Assembly: GCA_026874595.1 (NCBI GenBank)
Contig: CM049320.1
Location: 13,145,488-13,209,487 of the forward strand
Origin: Sipunculus nudus
Lineage: Eukaryota > Annelida > Sipuncula > Golfingiida > Sipunculidae
Direction of reading: 5' to 3'
DNA: 64,000 nt
Part shown: one piece after another, positions 34,481 through 48,839 of the stretch
Layout of the letters: every line of letters begins with the position of its first letter
Position numbering within the stretch: position 1 is the first letter of the stretch
Made by a program: the position numbers and the translations under genes
The notes under the pieces: generated by a model
Told to the model about the DNA's origin: nothing
Database searches by the model: none
Seen by the model: the letters and a program-made list of their open reading frames with translations, nothing else

Positions 34481-37400
34481 GGTAACAATATCCTCAAATT
34501 TCTTTAGGAGTACCAAGACAAGACATTTTAGGAAACGTACATGTTATTCATAAAAAGTAATTAAACACGCTGATAAATTTACCTGCTAGTGTTCGCCTCG
34601 AATTCTTTAATAATGATAAGAATTAGATAGATTTGAGTCATACTTTAAAGGACATACCCAGAGACACACGTCTACATGTCGTATAAAAATTATACATATA
34701 TCCATTTTGCTGAAAACGTGTGCACTACAAGGTACCTGTTATGCCTTCTTGTCACAAAAATGTGTTATTGTCAATATAGTTAATTATTAAATAAAGTATC
34801 AGTTGACTTGACTTGTCAACCCCAAAGATAACCACCACAAATAGTCATTTGCTGATTTGCTCCTAAATTGAGTGAAGAGTTAATTGCCATCTAAGATTTT
34901 GACCTTCAGTGGCATGTCTTTATAGCTTGAGCACTGCTTATCTTCATAAGCTGGGCCCTGTTCATTGACCCTTAATTACTACAATAGCCAGGTGACCTAA
35001 TTACGATCTGTTTAGCGCTGGCATCATAATCTCCGCCCCCTTTGAAATTTGATGTTGTCTTGACAGTAAGCATTGGTATAACTTTTTTAACACAAGATAA
35101 AACGTTAAGAATAATGCAAGGGGGAGAGAAATAAATAAGATAATAATATGGATTTATATAAAAAAAAATCTCTTCCATTCACATTTCAGTTAGTCAACTA
35201 GGACCCAATACTCTTTCCTTACAGTATGTGGCCATTCTCAAAACTGTACTTCAGTCAATCAAACCATCTAAAGAGGCATCTTTCCCACAAACCATCAGGC
35301 GTAAAGCTTTCATATATGGTTTTCTGAGCCAGTTACATGCTGTTTTCATTAATCCTCATTATATATATGAATTTTATAATAATGATATATATATATGTGT
35401 GTGTGAATTTTAAGATGAAGTTTTTGCAGATTAACTACTTTTTGCCAGAGATAATTGATTTTGTAGAATGATTTGTGCTTTTAATTTTAAAATCTTAAGA
35501 CGAACAACAAACTTTAAGTTTTATAAGATGATCCAGTCGAGATCTTTGGGGTTACAATCTATTTTAATAAGTATTTTAAGCTAAAATGAACCAAAGTATT
35601 CTGCCAATTTGCCAAAGATTAGAATGAATGTATAATTAAATACATAATAGAAGCAAGGTTAGAACTTTCAAGGAGGCTTATTAGCCATTGTGTTTCTTCA
35701 TATCACTGACCTACTGAGTGAGGCCATAATTTTCTGGTATAATATCAGTTTAAAGAATTCGTCACAAGAAGAACTCGTCAAGTTATTAAAAGAACCACCA
35801 AGGGTAGGTAGTTTTCCCTTTAATCCTGGCTGAGTCAAAGATGCTTCTCTGTCTGTCGTCTAACTGTCCAGTCGTCTGTTAGCTAATCACATATCATATT
35901 CCTGGAACCTAGTACATCCTTGCATAACATTAAGAGAGATCATGGGCAACCTCGTTGCAAACCCGAGAAAAGGTCTCATTGATCTTATATATCCGAGCTA
36001 TACAGCCAAAAAATATCCACAAATTTTTAGCAATCTTAAATTAATTTTCTTCTTCATGTTCTAGGTTCCTGGACAACTATTTTGTAGTTGTTCATAAATT
36101 TGTTAATTTAAGGCTTTGAAAAGTTTGAACAGAATAAGCCTATCCAAAACTTTATTATTGTCATTATTTTAAAATTTTTAATGCGAGTTGTGTGTCGTGA
36201 GTAAACTTTCATACAAAAGCACAAGTTTCTCAATTATTGGCGCATGGATTGCTATGACATTTGCTATACATATTGACCGTGAACAGCTTTATTTACTATA
36301 ATGGATTTGTTACGACCCATAGATTTCCTCTCATTCCTATGCATTTCAATATTATGTTTTAAATGAGCAAATAACAGAAAGTTTCCCGTATGTGAGGCCA
36401 TGTTATATCTTACACTTAGTATGCTTATTGATCATTGATAGGTGTAATAGTAGAAAAAAGTTTGTTCTTTCATTTTTCTGTTAAATATAATTAACATCAA
36501 TCATGAAAAGCTTAATGGGTTGAAGTAGATTTGTCGTGAAAAGAATTAGTGTTTGATTTACAACTATGCGTCCAAGGCTTCCACACCGGTTGAATCCCGT
36601 AATTTCCTGCTGCCTTACAACTTTTCGGCTGTTTAGTGGCGCCGATGTTTTCTTTCATTTAAATTCCAATACCAATTCAATATGTCTACGTAGCCTACAT
36701 TTTCTGTTGAACCACTCTCAATGGATGGTGCCCAGTTAAGGTTACGACACCCCACATATGCAGTTAGTATTCGCCCCACTTTGTTTAATATGAACACCAG
36801 ATACAATTATAAGAAGCAGAATTTACCCAGATTTGAATTTGACACTGGCAGAATATACGCAAGCTTCTAAATTGGACATTTTGTACACAAGTTAGTTAAT
36901 GCTCATATTATTGCACATAATATATAACTAAGCAGTCCCTTATCCCTTGAAGACTCTGCCTGGTAGGTCTGACAAGTTGCTAGATTTCACATATGTATCA
37001 ATATACATTCGGACAAGGCATTTTGAGGCCTGATGTTCAATGTACCACGGCCAGGAAAGAGTGCAGGAGTGTAAACATTTTTTAACGTTGGGTTTCTCCA
37101 TCAGTATTTCATACAAACCTACCGCCCACCCTATTTAGATCTGCAGCAGAGGATATCAGTAGCCATATTGCAAAAAAATATTAAATGCCAAAGGTAATTG
37201 TGGTTAATCCGTTGGTGTACGTTTTCACTACTATTATCGTTTTTGATAAAATTCGACCTGACCCTACATTTTATCATGCAGATACATAACACTTTTAATA
37301 ATTGTTAGCAGCATGTGTAAGATTACACATTAAAAGATCGATATGATAAAGTTGATTTCTTAAAATAACACATATACTCAGGAATTTTGACGGCTAGAAT

Positions 37401-37525
37401 ACAGCACGAACAGTGAAAATACAGATGTGCATCCCTTTGTCAACTGTAAAACCTATGGGACTTTCATTCAATGAGCACCAGTGTGACGCATAAAGACTTA
37501 CCACCATATCAGAGCTTGTCAACTA
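34480..37525 (+). other. Unit 2 5' flank upstream of pseudogene C
   Basis: Homologous to 56950-59890 and in part to 9100-11180. 35826-36000 holds the diverged Helentron-like 5' fragment. No gene or RNA seen. Confidence 0.5.
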
Positions 37526-38570
37526 ATGTCGCGCAAAATGGCTGCCAGTGTGAATTCTTACGCTGCAGATCTTCGAGAGTGCGCTGTGTGTTTTGATGAC
37601 ATGCTAGAAAAGGAGCCCAAAGTTCTAGAATGTAATCACTCCTACTGCATGTCATGTCTTGTAGGCCTGGCGGTGGAACATGGAACATGGAATATTAGGC
37701 CTCAATGTGCCTTGTCCGAAATGTGAATAAAGTACCTATGTAAAATCTGGCAAATTGTCAGATCTGCCGGATCAAGACCACACACAGTACTATTACTGCT
37801 TTTACTGCAACGATCAAGATCGAGAGAGGGGAGCAGTGAATCTGTGTATCAGCTGCTTTAAGTATATGTGTGATGATTGCTTAGACAAACACAGAAGAGC
37901 ATTGAAGAAGCATGAAATTAAACAGATCGTCACTGAAAAAGGATCGTGAATATTGTAGGAAACACAATGAATTAGTTGTATATGCTTGCTTGGCATGCTC
38001 ACCAGTGAATTTACTTTGATATGTATGCATAATGAATGATAACCCGTGCCATCCTTTCAATGACTTGGTCGAGTATACAGCAGCATTATCACAAGAGAAG
38101 ACAAACCTGAAATAAAAAATGGAGGAGCAGCATATAGTCGAACTTCCTTTGTGTGAAGTGGAAGTCATTTGCAACAAGGAGCTGGCAGTCATCAAAGAAC
38201 CTTTTAGTTTTTCAAGATACCATAGAAACAACTGCAGCAGAAATAACCTCTTTGACTAAAAGGGCTTACAACATAAATTCATTAAAACTGAAATCTCGCA
38301 AAGTCAAACAGCTGGGTCAGATTGCTGAAGGTTTGTTGACAGTGATATCAGCACTCTAGATAAATTTCGCCAAACCTCTCTGGAGTTCAATACAGCACTG
38401 GATTGTTTTTCTGGTGAGGAGAAGAAGATCAACAGACTGGACTTGAAGCAAGATTCAGCCGCCTATTTCAGGGCTTTTCTATCAGAGATATTCATCGCAC
38501 AGCTTCTGTTGAACAAAACCTGATGAAGGACGGGGAAAAGCTGGTCTCATATGGTTCTATTGTTAACACT
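37526..38570 (+). pseudogene. Pseudogene C exon 1: broken RING, B-box and coiled coil (type I)
   Basis: It starts with an intact ATG and most RING ligands (ECAVC, ECNHSYCMSC). An insertion after GTW shifts the frame, and a TAA-type break follows before the last Cys pair. About 50 bp between the RING and B-box 1 are deleted. Later frameshifts sit at the TEK-HKD junction and in the coiled coil. The exon still ends in ACT|GTAAGT. It is the unit 2 counterpart of gene A. Confidence 0.92.
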
Positions 38571-40305
38571 GTAAGTATAAACAAATCCCATCCCTTTTCA
38601 TCTTTGATTGAACAGAGACATGAAAGGGATTACTGTCTGTAAATATCGACTACTTAGGAGTAAATGCTACCTGTTTATATTATTATTGTAATTATGATTT
38701 ACAGACTCTAACGGTTTTACCACAATACCAGCCATTTTGTATATAGATGCCGGAAAGGGGGTGTAATCGTATATGCAGTAAGATTTGACACCTGGTGATA
38801 ATAATGACAGTATGTTGTCGGTAGTGTGGTTGGCATTTGCTCGTTTCCACACTATTCGCATGTAGTATTTTCAACATGGTATGGATATAAAGTTAGGAGG
38901 CTTATTTTGTCAGGCAACCAGCTGCTTTTCGTACTGATAAGTTAGCATATTTCACTTTCAACTTTCAGAAACTAAACAAAAACCAAGTCCACAGCATGCA
39001 TAATAAATCTATATATATAAAACCTTTTTGTACACATCCGAACTATTGTTCTGATAAGCCATAAAGAAAGTAATTATGAAAGAAGTCTTCACTCTGACTC
39101 CCTATACTTCAAGCCTTCAGTCAAGCATAATAATATGGTTATATTTTTATATACATTTAAATTATCCTGACCTTTAAACATTTATTTTAATCATGTTCAT
39201 CAACTGCTTTTGCTTTATAACTTTTACAAATAAACGGAGTACAGAAAAATATTTCCAGTAGAATTAAAAAAAAAAAAAAAACATTGGCATACATATCACA
39301 GATGATATTATAATACCTATAATTACATGACTGAATTTCTACTGGTCTTTCCATTTATAATTGTTTGGCGGAGCACGTTTACTAATTACACGATTACAGA
39401 GACCAGATTCATATTCACAAAAACAATACTCATAGACAAACTTAATTTTGATGAAGATAAATTTTCTTTTATAAAGATAAATTGTTACGTGTTATCAAAT
39501 TTATTAGAATGCCATTGATAGAATAATTTCCAAAAGAAAATCATGGTTTAACGGGACCCAATAACCTATCTGACCTTTATAAACTAAAGTAATCCCTTGG
39601 AGCTTTTATAAAAATAGGTCAGAAAACCTGGATATCAACGAACAAAGGCTACTTCTTTTGTTTATATCAACGTGTTTATACTATCTGGGGGCCTGCAAAA
39701 ATAATAAAAACAATTAAATAAGGGCATCTGGCATCAAGTTAGATAAGCCAGAGCTTTGCAAATGGCGTTTTACAACAAGTGACCTTTCTACTTCCGCAAA
39801 TATGCAACCTACCACCTTAGGTTACCTGTTTTCCATTTGTCAACATTTCTGTGTTTACAAACATGTTCTTGATAAACAAGGTTATACATCCGTTAAGAAG
39901 GGGTTATACGAACTTTTGACAGCCCAAATTATCCTCAGATCGTTAAAATATACAGAAGGGAAAACAGAAATCACATATTCTTTTTCAAAAGAAAGGTGAA
40001 TTGGTACCTTTAACGCATTAACGTAATAATATGGGATATTATAATAGAATATACTTATAGTATTACATGTTCTTGATAAACAAGGTCATACATCCGTTAC
40101 GAAGGGGTTATACGAACTTTTGACAGCCCAAATTATCCTCAGATCGTTAAAATATACACAAGGGAAGACAGAACTCACATAATCTTTTTCAAAAGATAGA
40201 AAAATTGATACCATTAACGCATTAACGTAATAATATGGGATATTATAATAGAATATACTTATAGTTTGATTGCATGTATGGTTTCTTAGGTGACTTTTTT
40301 TTCAG
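38571..40305 (+). other. Intron of pseudogene C
   Basis: GTAAGT at 38571, TTTTTTTTCAG acceptor at 40305. The first 800 bp match gene A intron 1; the rest carries the segment shared with 34000-34480. Confidence 0.6.
39862..40265. repeat. 204-bp tandem duplication
   Basis: The segment starting 'catgttcttgataaacaagg' at 39862 recurs at 40066 with very few changes, through 'gaatatacttatag'. Recent local duplication in the pseudogene C intron. Confidence 0.9.
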
Positions 40306-41520
40306 TCTTCACGACAATTGGACGGATCCTCTTTAATATTGGTACCACAGTGGAATCAGAATTTGAGGTAAGATCCTGGAGCGTCTAAGGCAAAAAGGTG
40401 GATCGGAGACAAGTGCTCGGGACAGTAACTGAACGATATTCGAGAAATCTTGAAGAGAGACAGAGACAAAATGCAACAAACAGTGAGTGAACAAGTACAT
40501 GTTGAAGATTGGCGGCAAAATATAACCAATAGAGCACTACAGCATTATGTAGTCCATGGTCAAAGATCAGAAGGTCAGGGTTTCTGGTAAGGAGATTTAT
40601 ACCAGAGAACCATGAGTCTGCAAGGCTCATCTAGGATATCTAAAACGAAAACCAGCTGGAAGCTCATTCTTGTTAATGCTGGAGAGAGAAGAGACAATTC
40701 AAGAACTGTTGACAGTAGTTTCTCTGGTGATAACTCTGCTTATAGTAGTGACATTACTTGTGAGCCAAATTGACAGTCAGACATGGATCCTGTTGCAAGT
40801 GGGACCCATTTGGACAGTTCACAACTTGATTGGAGAAGTACTCAATAATACATTAAACTGTGCACATCAAGGATTGTGTGGTCTTTGAAAAAATCTCCAC
40901 AGTTAAAGAGAAAAGATCACATCAGATGAACATCAAAACAGGGGTGCATGAAGTCTTTAGACCAAGATCAGTATGACAAAACTATTACTGATCCTTTGTA
41001 AAGAGCAAATAATACCATCCCTTCTTCTCCACCTTCTACTGATGATCCTTGTCAGCCAGAGGATGATGACCCTGACTTCACTGGGTCAGATGCATCAGAA
41101 AGTCACATGACTGATGTACAGTAACCTGAAGAGAAAGAAACAGAAGTGTCACCACATAGGTCACCAAATTAGGAAGGCTCATAAAGGAAATCCAAAAAGA
41201 AAACCAGATGGAAGACCCTTCAAGATAATGCTGAAGAGAGAGGACCTCAGGGAAAGAAGAAAATCAGACAGAACCAGAACGTCAAGACACTCAGAGGTAA
41301 CCCAGAGAATCTGACAAAGAGTTGGTTGAAATGAGTGACAATAAACAGGACAGAGAAATTTCTGCTTCACACCACCTCGATTGACCAACAAGAGAGGTAG
41401 AGTTTGAAGCATGAAAGACAGATGAACCGTGAGAAAGTGAAAATGAGATTAAAAATCTCTTAAAATCAATATCTGTTGGTGTCCAACAGAGTGAGGGAAA
41501 AAGTTAAATTTTGAGAGGGA
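40306..41520 (+). pseudogene. Pseudogene C exon 2 relic
   Basis: TCTTCACGACAATTGGACG after the acceptor matches gene A exon 2 (14068). A frameshift gives a stop within about 22 codons (AGG TAA near 40369). The remainder to about 41520 holds scattered similarity to the linker and many stops. 41114-41314 reads as a Lys/Arg-rich ORF but is not conserved in gene A. Confidence 0.85.
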
Positions 41521-42174
41521 CAGGTTTCTAAGGTAGCTAATTGGAAGGTGCAAGCACGTGGTGTAGGCGTCACAGGTAGTACTTTATGTTGTCATCCTAA
41601 TGTTTAACAGGCCTATTTTTAATATTTAATGAACAAATCTGCATGATGCAACTCGAGGGTTTGAGATATCCTAGATCTCTATCGCAATGGCCATCAAATA
41701 TGAAATTACTGTACTTTAGTCAGTAAATGGCATCCAGATATGCTCTAAAAGGCTCGTATCGAATGAATTGCTAAAGAGAAAAATCAAAGGAACTTTTGAG
41801 AGCAAGAAAAGGAATGGTTTTCGATTTATTTTCTAATAAATGGTTTAAAATATTTCGTATCTCGCTAGTTTAATAAAAATAACATTCTATTATATGAACT
41901 AGTTACGAACATTTATGTTAATATTTTCTTTGATTTCAGAAAGCAATCTGGTAAGGAAATGGCACATTTTCATATTATATAGAATAAATATAATTAGTAT
42001 CATTGAAAGAAAAACACTCCTTACACACATATGTGTTTTGTTTACATTGTTGATATAGACATGGAATTCTAATTAATGTATCATTGACTAAGATAGTTGT
42101 TATTAATTTTACTTTATTATTGTTTCATATACACTTAAATTCAATTATTCCAACAGTTAGTATTTTTCCATTGT

Positions 42175-42913
42175 AATATTCAGATGACTGAGCTATAGCG
42201 ACCGTTAACAAAGCAGGAATCCTGACCACTAAACCTGGAAACACCTCTTAATATCCAGCTAGCTCCTTTGTAAATCTCCTCGCATACCCAAAATTAGATC
42301 ACAACATTTTGCACTAAATCCAAAAATAAAAACATATTGCACCATAGGCACGTTTTTCTGCGTAATAATAAAGAAAATAGACTTGGTCAATTTTGCTCTT
42401 GCGGACACAATTGTGTAATTTTATTATATTGTGGGCTGTTCATGCATGAAATTCATACTTCAGATTAATATTTCAATGATGATTGCATGGATCATTCTTA
42501 AACTCAATAAGCTTACAGAACAAAGGTTGCCCGTTCGCCTGTGCCTAACTGGTGGTGTCATCTACATTTTCACACTTTTAAACACTTGTTGTTTTTGTAC
42601 TCAGACATTATGGTTACCGCTTGGACTAGAAAATTCCTACTTATATCCAGGTAAGTTCTTTTAAATATTCTTGCACACCAATAGTTTGGTCACTTTGATA
42701 AATTCTGCAATAACGCCTGTTATTGTGTATTTTAGCACTAGAAAATCAGTCTTATGTTAGTGTTCTGGGCACAACATTTGAAGAACATCTATTCGATAAA
42801 TTCTTCAAAATTCCCTCAAACACAATGCAAAAATACTATAATTACAGCAATCTAAGTTGTAAGAATATCTCAGTTTTAGAGATCAGCTGAGCGTCATGAC
42901 CCCTGGGTCACTT
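42175..42913 (+). repeat. Diverged Helentron-like element, unit 2
   Basis: Counterpart of 15891-16685. Ends CAGCTGAGCGTCATGACC then CCTGGGTCACTTAA. It has the empty site for the Harbinger MITE. Confidence 0.65.
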
Positions 42914-43733
42914 AATAGAAAGAATACAAGCGCCAATATATATATATATATTGATATATTTCAGGTATTTGGTTATATTAATATATAGTAGTTCTGGTAT
43001 TGGAAAATTACAGGTTTTCAAAGTAATAGTAATAACGGTAATTATAGGCAAAAAAAATTAACCTATAATAGTAATAGAAATATGATCTCAAGAAATTGAA
43101 TAACAGTTATTACTTTTACTATTACAAGCCTTGACTAAGACAGGTTAAGGATGGAGTGTTTGTTTATTTATATTTAGAAATACAGGAGGGTCCTTATGTT
43201 GTATAGTGATTAGTTCATGCCAAATGCTGTCATGATCCAGTGGGCACTGGTGACCAGCCATTGGCTTGAGGTGATAACCAATTAGGTTAACCCTTGGCTT
43301 TTTTGTAGATTCATTAATTATGCTTTATCAATTGAGCAGTGCTAGTAAGTTTACACTTAATGTGGGGCAAGTTATTGTCACCCGAGGCTAGACAGTGCTT
43401 CTACAGCAGTGCTGCTTATGATTGGATACTTCAGAGGTTAATCATTTGATAGTCACAGTGAATATGAGCCTGTTTGTAGTGACTTCAGTATCGTGTTCTA
43501 GGTACTTTGGCTTGAACAAACCTTGTTTAGTGTGTTTGAAAATCTAAGGTTTATCAGTTTTTTTAAACACGAGCTGAAGATATATTAAAAATTGACTAAT
43601 CTAAAGAGATGTAATAAATTTGTACTTGGCACAAAAAATTACAAGACTCCTGTGTTTTGCTCAGCATGAATAAGTTGAATTTGAATGTTAGAACGAGAAG
43701 GACTTTGTGTGCATTAAATGTTCTGTAATCAAA

Positions 43734-43759
<26 letters not shown>

Positions 43760-43768
<9 letters not shown>

Positions 43769-44460
43769 ATAAATCACTTCAATCTGTATCTGTCTGAACG
43801 AGTTTAGCACATCAATGTCCTATATTATGCCACCTTGGGTATATAAACTTTACAAAGCAAAGCACTACAATTATAAGCAACAGCATTCAAAATTTGATAC
43901 AAAATACGGCCACGCATTTCACTCAGATTTAATACAGATGTTTTTGATACAAATATAATCAATCATATGAATCGTTGAACAAAGCGGGAATTACAACTTT
44001 CCCAGAAATCCGAGTTCTGTGTGTTCATGATACACAACACAATACGCCAATGTCTGCAGGGTAATATACATTTTATGCGGGAGTGACCTGGGAAATACAA
44101 CTTTCCGGGAAATCTGACGTCTGCGATAAGCGTTTGAGAGGTATGAATTTCCGGGAAATCCGTGTTTTTTTATAAGCTTTAAGACCGGGAAAAATAATAA
44201 ATAAAAAACCAGCACGTGGTCATGATCCAGTGCATGTTATGTGGCTTATACTGATAAAACTCTTACTGTTTGGAAATCGGACAAAAAATAGCAGGGCCTC
44301 ATAAGGTTGAGCCAATTGATTCGGGCTGCTGGAAAGGTCATCTGATGCAAGTCCCGAACGTCAATCAAGTTTTACCTACATTTGGCAGGCAAAATGGGTG
44401 TGATGTTTACACATTTCCACTGCTGATGCATCACACCACGTTTGACAGTCATTAGGAATA
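43760..44460. repeat. Dispersed repeat with TTCCGGGAA palindromes (copy 1)
   Basis: Homologous over about 700 bp to 60620-61150. It carries three sites of the form TTCN3GAA: 43999-44007 (TTCCCAGAA), 44103-44111 and 44149-44157 (both TTCCGGGAA). It begins in a (TA)n(GA)n tract. It is 3 kb upstream of gene D and absent from unit 1. The repeat class is unknown. Confidence 0.6.
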
Positions 44461-45277
44461 TTTCAATTTCGGGGGATATATCTCTTTCTGTCTACTGTGT
44501 ATTTGAGATAATGAGCGTATTATATATGAAAATGGCCCAAATGCGTTTACGGTGACCTGTTATAAATAATATGTGAACAATTTGAAAGACATATCGCTGA
44601 TTTGTGAGAAATATATCTCTTATTAAGATTGTGAAATCGATAATGTTGTTTCGAGAAAATAAATAATTTTTAAAAGTTATTTGTCCTGTTTGGCTACCTG
44701 AAAATTAGTCCTGAATGAAAGTTACAATCGTATAACATGAATCCATATTCTAGACCTGGTACCTTCCCTGCCAAAATAGTCTGAAAGACTTACCATGCAT
44801 AAAAAATTGATTTTATTGCCAGATGTTAAGACTGTATAAACCACTTAGGTGTCAACCCCAGGAACAGGTGGAAATTATTCAGAGCTTTTCAACTAGAAAC
44901 TAGGTTATTCTAAAGGTATACACCTAGCATTCCATATTTATGGAGTGCGTATGCGTATGCAGCAATCATGTGTACGGAATTCCATTATTATTGCGTGTTC
45001 GTTTGCGACAATTACGCAGCAAAACCGAGGAAACAATCAAGCGCCGCAGAAATGGAATAAAACACCCTGTCACTAACGTCAAGTAACGCGAATTTCAATC
45101 TCTATACGCTGAGCGAGCAAAACGTGCTGCATATTCGCAATCGTAGATTTATGCATATGTAATGCACACGCACACATGGAATTACTCCAGGAGAATATAA
45201 TGTATCCAGTTCCCAGCTGCATACGCATATGCTCTGCATACGTATATCCTACACATATGTGGTCCATTGGGTGCCAC

Positions 45278-45280
<3 letters not shown>

Positions 45281-45345
<65 letters not shown>
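45281..45345. repeat. (TA)n microsatellite
   Basis: About 32 dinucleotides, unit 2 only. Confidence 0.95.
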
Positions 45346-45347
<2 letters not shown>

Positions 45348-46666
45348 TATAGCCCTTCCTTCATATGCCAAGCACATCGCTACTCCTGCTTGCCTTGTGT
45401 CAACAAAAACAAGGTCTGGAATACCCAGATGAGCCGTAAGTCTACTCAAGCGGATACGACATGCTGTTGTACACAGGTCATTGTACCTAATGTCCAAGTA
45501 TTACCTACCTCTGCAGGGGGATCCAGAATATTCAAAAGGAGAGGGTCAAACCCAGGAAACCTAAACGAAAGCGTTAAAATGGTCCTCTAATCCAGAAAGG
45601 GAGGGGTTCACGCCAGGAAAATGGGTTAAACCCCGAACAAATGGAAATCATAGGTCACGGCGCTCAGCATTCGAAAGGCTAAGAGGATATGGCCTGCTAT
45701 CCTTTATAATCAAATACTAAATATATGTTAGCCGAAGTAATCCTGTGCACTTTTATGGACTATACCAGGGACCTCTCATGATCAAATATCAGTAGATTAT
45801 GAGTATTTCAACTATGTGACAGTAATATGTGAGAAAAATACCTACTCCGCCTCCGATCATATTGAACGCCTAGTCATGGAATTTAATGCACATAGTATAT
45901 TATATAGCAGCATTTGAGCCCATGGAGATGATATTTTAAATGAGAAAGCATATCTTCTGCTCAACGAATGATAACGTCATAACGGCTCACAAATCTGCTT
46001 CCTCTGGCATGCTGAATGTGGCCAGTAATGCACTGCAGTACCTGGGGTATTCCCAGGATATAATGACATGCGTGACGTAGGACCCAAGCATATGTACACA
46101 AATATTTCGGAAAAGGATTACATTATTAGCCAAGTATAGTATATAACAGATTTACACCCTTTACAAGAAAGCTCGATCCCCGTATTTGTAACCAATAAGA
46201 TACATATTACTTATCTAATTATTAGATAGATCATTATTAGTCAATCTTTGTACATTTAATACCTCTGTAAATGTGCTTGTTAATACAAATGATAATGTAG
46301 CAACGCTTGCTTCATATATATGTATTACATTCATTTATATTTATTATATATCGTGTTTACATGATACAGATTTTATTTACTTTTTCATTATTCATCATAA
46401 AATCAAAGGCACACAGTTATATCATATGAGCATCATATGCTCTATATACTTTCTACTTGAATAAATTAAGACACCAAAATATACTGTAACGGGAGGAATG
46501 TAAGTTGATGTTTGTTCATTCAATTATTTTTTTTAGAAATATAGAAGTAAAGTGTATCAAAGTAAATATTTGCATTGATATCAAGAATAAAAAAAGGGAA
46601 ATAACAGTCATTTCTGTATCAAATTAATTGAATTCGATATGCATGCTTTTATCATTTAGAATACAA

Positions 46667-46669
<3 letters not shown>

Positions 46670-46728
<59 letters not shown>

Positions 46729-46735
46729 TATATAT
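46670..46735. repeat. (TA)n microsatellite
   Basis: Interrupted once by ATTA. The orthologous place in unit 1 (about 18670) has no such tract. Confidence 0.9.
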
Positions 46736-47614
46736 AAAACGTTAAATTACATTGTAGTTATATTTGTATGGCAAAACCACACGCAGGTATATAAATGTCA
46801 GTTCATCAACGCCCAAGGTTTATTTAAATAGAATATACAGCTATATTACCATAACAATTTTTAAACAATCGGATAAAACTTTTATTGTTTCAACTCGTCT
46901 CTGTACATAGGTATAATATTAATCCTTTTGCAGGTAAACTACATCACCGAGCCAAGGTAGTTAATGTGACATATAACCCGGAATCCATATTTTCGCGTAA
47001 GATAAGTATTAAATAATCTATTATGGAATGAGGATTTTATAGGAAGAATATGTGGTATGAATTTAGTAAGGTCATAGGTATTTAGCAGAATGGGACAGAT
47101 GTAACAGTTTTTAAAATGTTCCGTTTTAAATCTGATGATCAACATTTTATGAAAATCAGATGTTTATGAAAGGCTGAGACAAACCAGTTATCATAATTTG
47201 TTTGTAGGATTAATCTTCATCCAGACCTTATTTAATAGATTATTCTTAGCGCTTTGTCTGACAATAGGCTCAGTACAGGCTCCAGTTACACGCTTGATAA
47301 ATAACTGGGTCACAAGCTGTCTGCAGGCTAGCCTGACCCCATTAAACACCCCACTGTAAACTGGTGTGTACATTTAGCAATTGGGCACACATGGGTGGAG
47401 GCAAGGTTCAGGGTGTGGTTTAGTCCATATTATTTTTTACAAGTAACTCACTTTATCTATGTCAATCTGATAACGAGGTATACTCACATGTTGCCAACAA
47501 GTAATCAATAGTGTTATGTGTCTGCATGGTCAAATAAAGAGTGGAATCGAGTTTTAGGAAGTTTAATTATTAACCCAGATATACTAAGCACAATATCTCG
47601 GAGCTTGTAAACCA

Positions 47615-48682
47615 ATGTCGCGCAAAATGGCTGCCAGTCTGAATTCTCCTGCTGCAGATCTTCGAGAGTGCGCTGTATGTTTGGATGACATGCTGCAGAA
47701 AAAGCCAAAATTTCTAGAATGTAAACACTCCTACTGTATGTCGTGTCTGTCTAGGCTAGCGGTGGTACATGGAACATCTGGCCTCAAAGTGCCTTGTCCG
47801 AAATGTAAACATGATACATATGTGAAGTCTGGCAAGTTGTCAGACCTGCCGGATAATTTTCTGCTTCAGGAGGTCAAGGCGGTTATTGATGACCACACAC
47901 GGTACTATTATTGCTTTTACTGCAACAAACAAGATCAGGAGATGAGAGCCATGAGTCAGTGTATCAGCTGCCACAGGTATATGTGTAGAGATTGCTTAGA
48001 AAAACACCAAAGGGCATTCAAAAAGCATGAAATCATAGAGATTGTGACTGAAAAACATATGAAACAGTCGTATTGTAAGAAACACAATGAATTAGTTGTG
48101 TATGCTTGTTTGGCATGCTCACCAGTGAATTTACTTTGTGATGTATGCATTATGAATGATAAACCATGCCATCCTTCCAATGACTTGATAGAGTATACAT
48201 CAGCATTATCACAAGAGAAGACAAACTTGAAATCAAAACTGGAACAGCAGCATATGGTGGAACTTTTAGTGTCTGAAGTAGACGTTATTTTTAACAAGGA
48301 GCTGTCAGTAATAAAAGAAACTGTTTCAATTTTTCAAGATACCATAGAGAAAACTGCAGCAGAACTAACCTCTTTGACAGAAAAGGCTTACAACATGAAA
48401 TCGTTAAAAGTAAAATCTAATATAGTCAAACAGCTGGGTCAGATTACTAAAGGTTTGCTAAACAGTAATACAAGTAGTTTAGATGAACTTTGCGAAACTA
48501 CTCTGAAGTTCAATACAGCATTAGAAAGATTTTCTGATGAAGAGAAGAGGATCAACAGACTGGATATGAAGCCAGAATCAGCCGCTAAATTCAGTAGTTT
48601 TCTATCAGAGATAATCATGACACAGCTTCTGTTTAACATAAGCGAAGCCGAGCTGCACTCACATGGTTCTGTTGTAAAGTCC
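47615..48682 (+). CDS. Gene D exon 1: RING, two B-boxes, coiled coil of a TRIM-NADAR protein
   Basis: Residues 1-356 of the predicted 1027-residue product. RING ligands are C19, C22, C36, H38, C41, C44, C61 and C64. The B-box 1-like module uses C103, C116, C119, C124, C127, H131 and H138. B-box 2 uses C154, H157, C165, C168, C175, C178 and H186. Residues about 200-300 are predicted coiled coil (TNLKSKLEQ, AAELTSLTEKAYN). Proteins with this N-terminus are typically E3 ubiquitin ligases. The first ATG (47615) is shared with B and C; the second at 47627 has a better context and is the start kept in gene A, so either may be used. Ends TCC|GTAAGT, phase 0. It is the only intact full-length member here. 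Confidence 0.93.
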
Positions 48683-48777
48683 GTAAGTACTTTCAGTGAT
48701 ATGAATGTAATAATTTGTCAGACATTGACACCTAATCAACTACATTTTTAAATCTATTTTGATTGTAGCTACCGGCA

Positions 48778-48778
<1 letters not shown>

Positions 48779-48835
<57 letters not shown>
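48779..48835. repeat. (TA)n microsatellite
   Basis: Just downstream of exon 1. The counterpart in pseudogene B is the point where its exon was cut off. Confidence 0.95.

Positions 48836-48839
<4 letters not shown>

Larger units (their letters stand above)
44460..47614 (+). other. Gene D 5' flank, no other gene seen
   Basis: Contains (TA)n at 45281-45345 and 46670-46735 and the flank shared with pseudogene B (46220-47614 against 18240-19670). No TATA box can be separated from the general AT richness. Confidence 0.45.

Noticed and set aside
40385-41412. ORFs in pseudogene C exon 2 (40385-40888, 41114-41412)
   Set aside because: They follow no frame shared with gene A and are cut by many stops.
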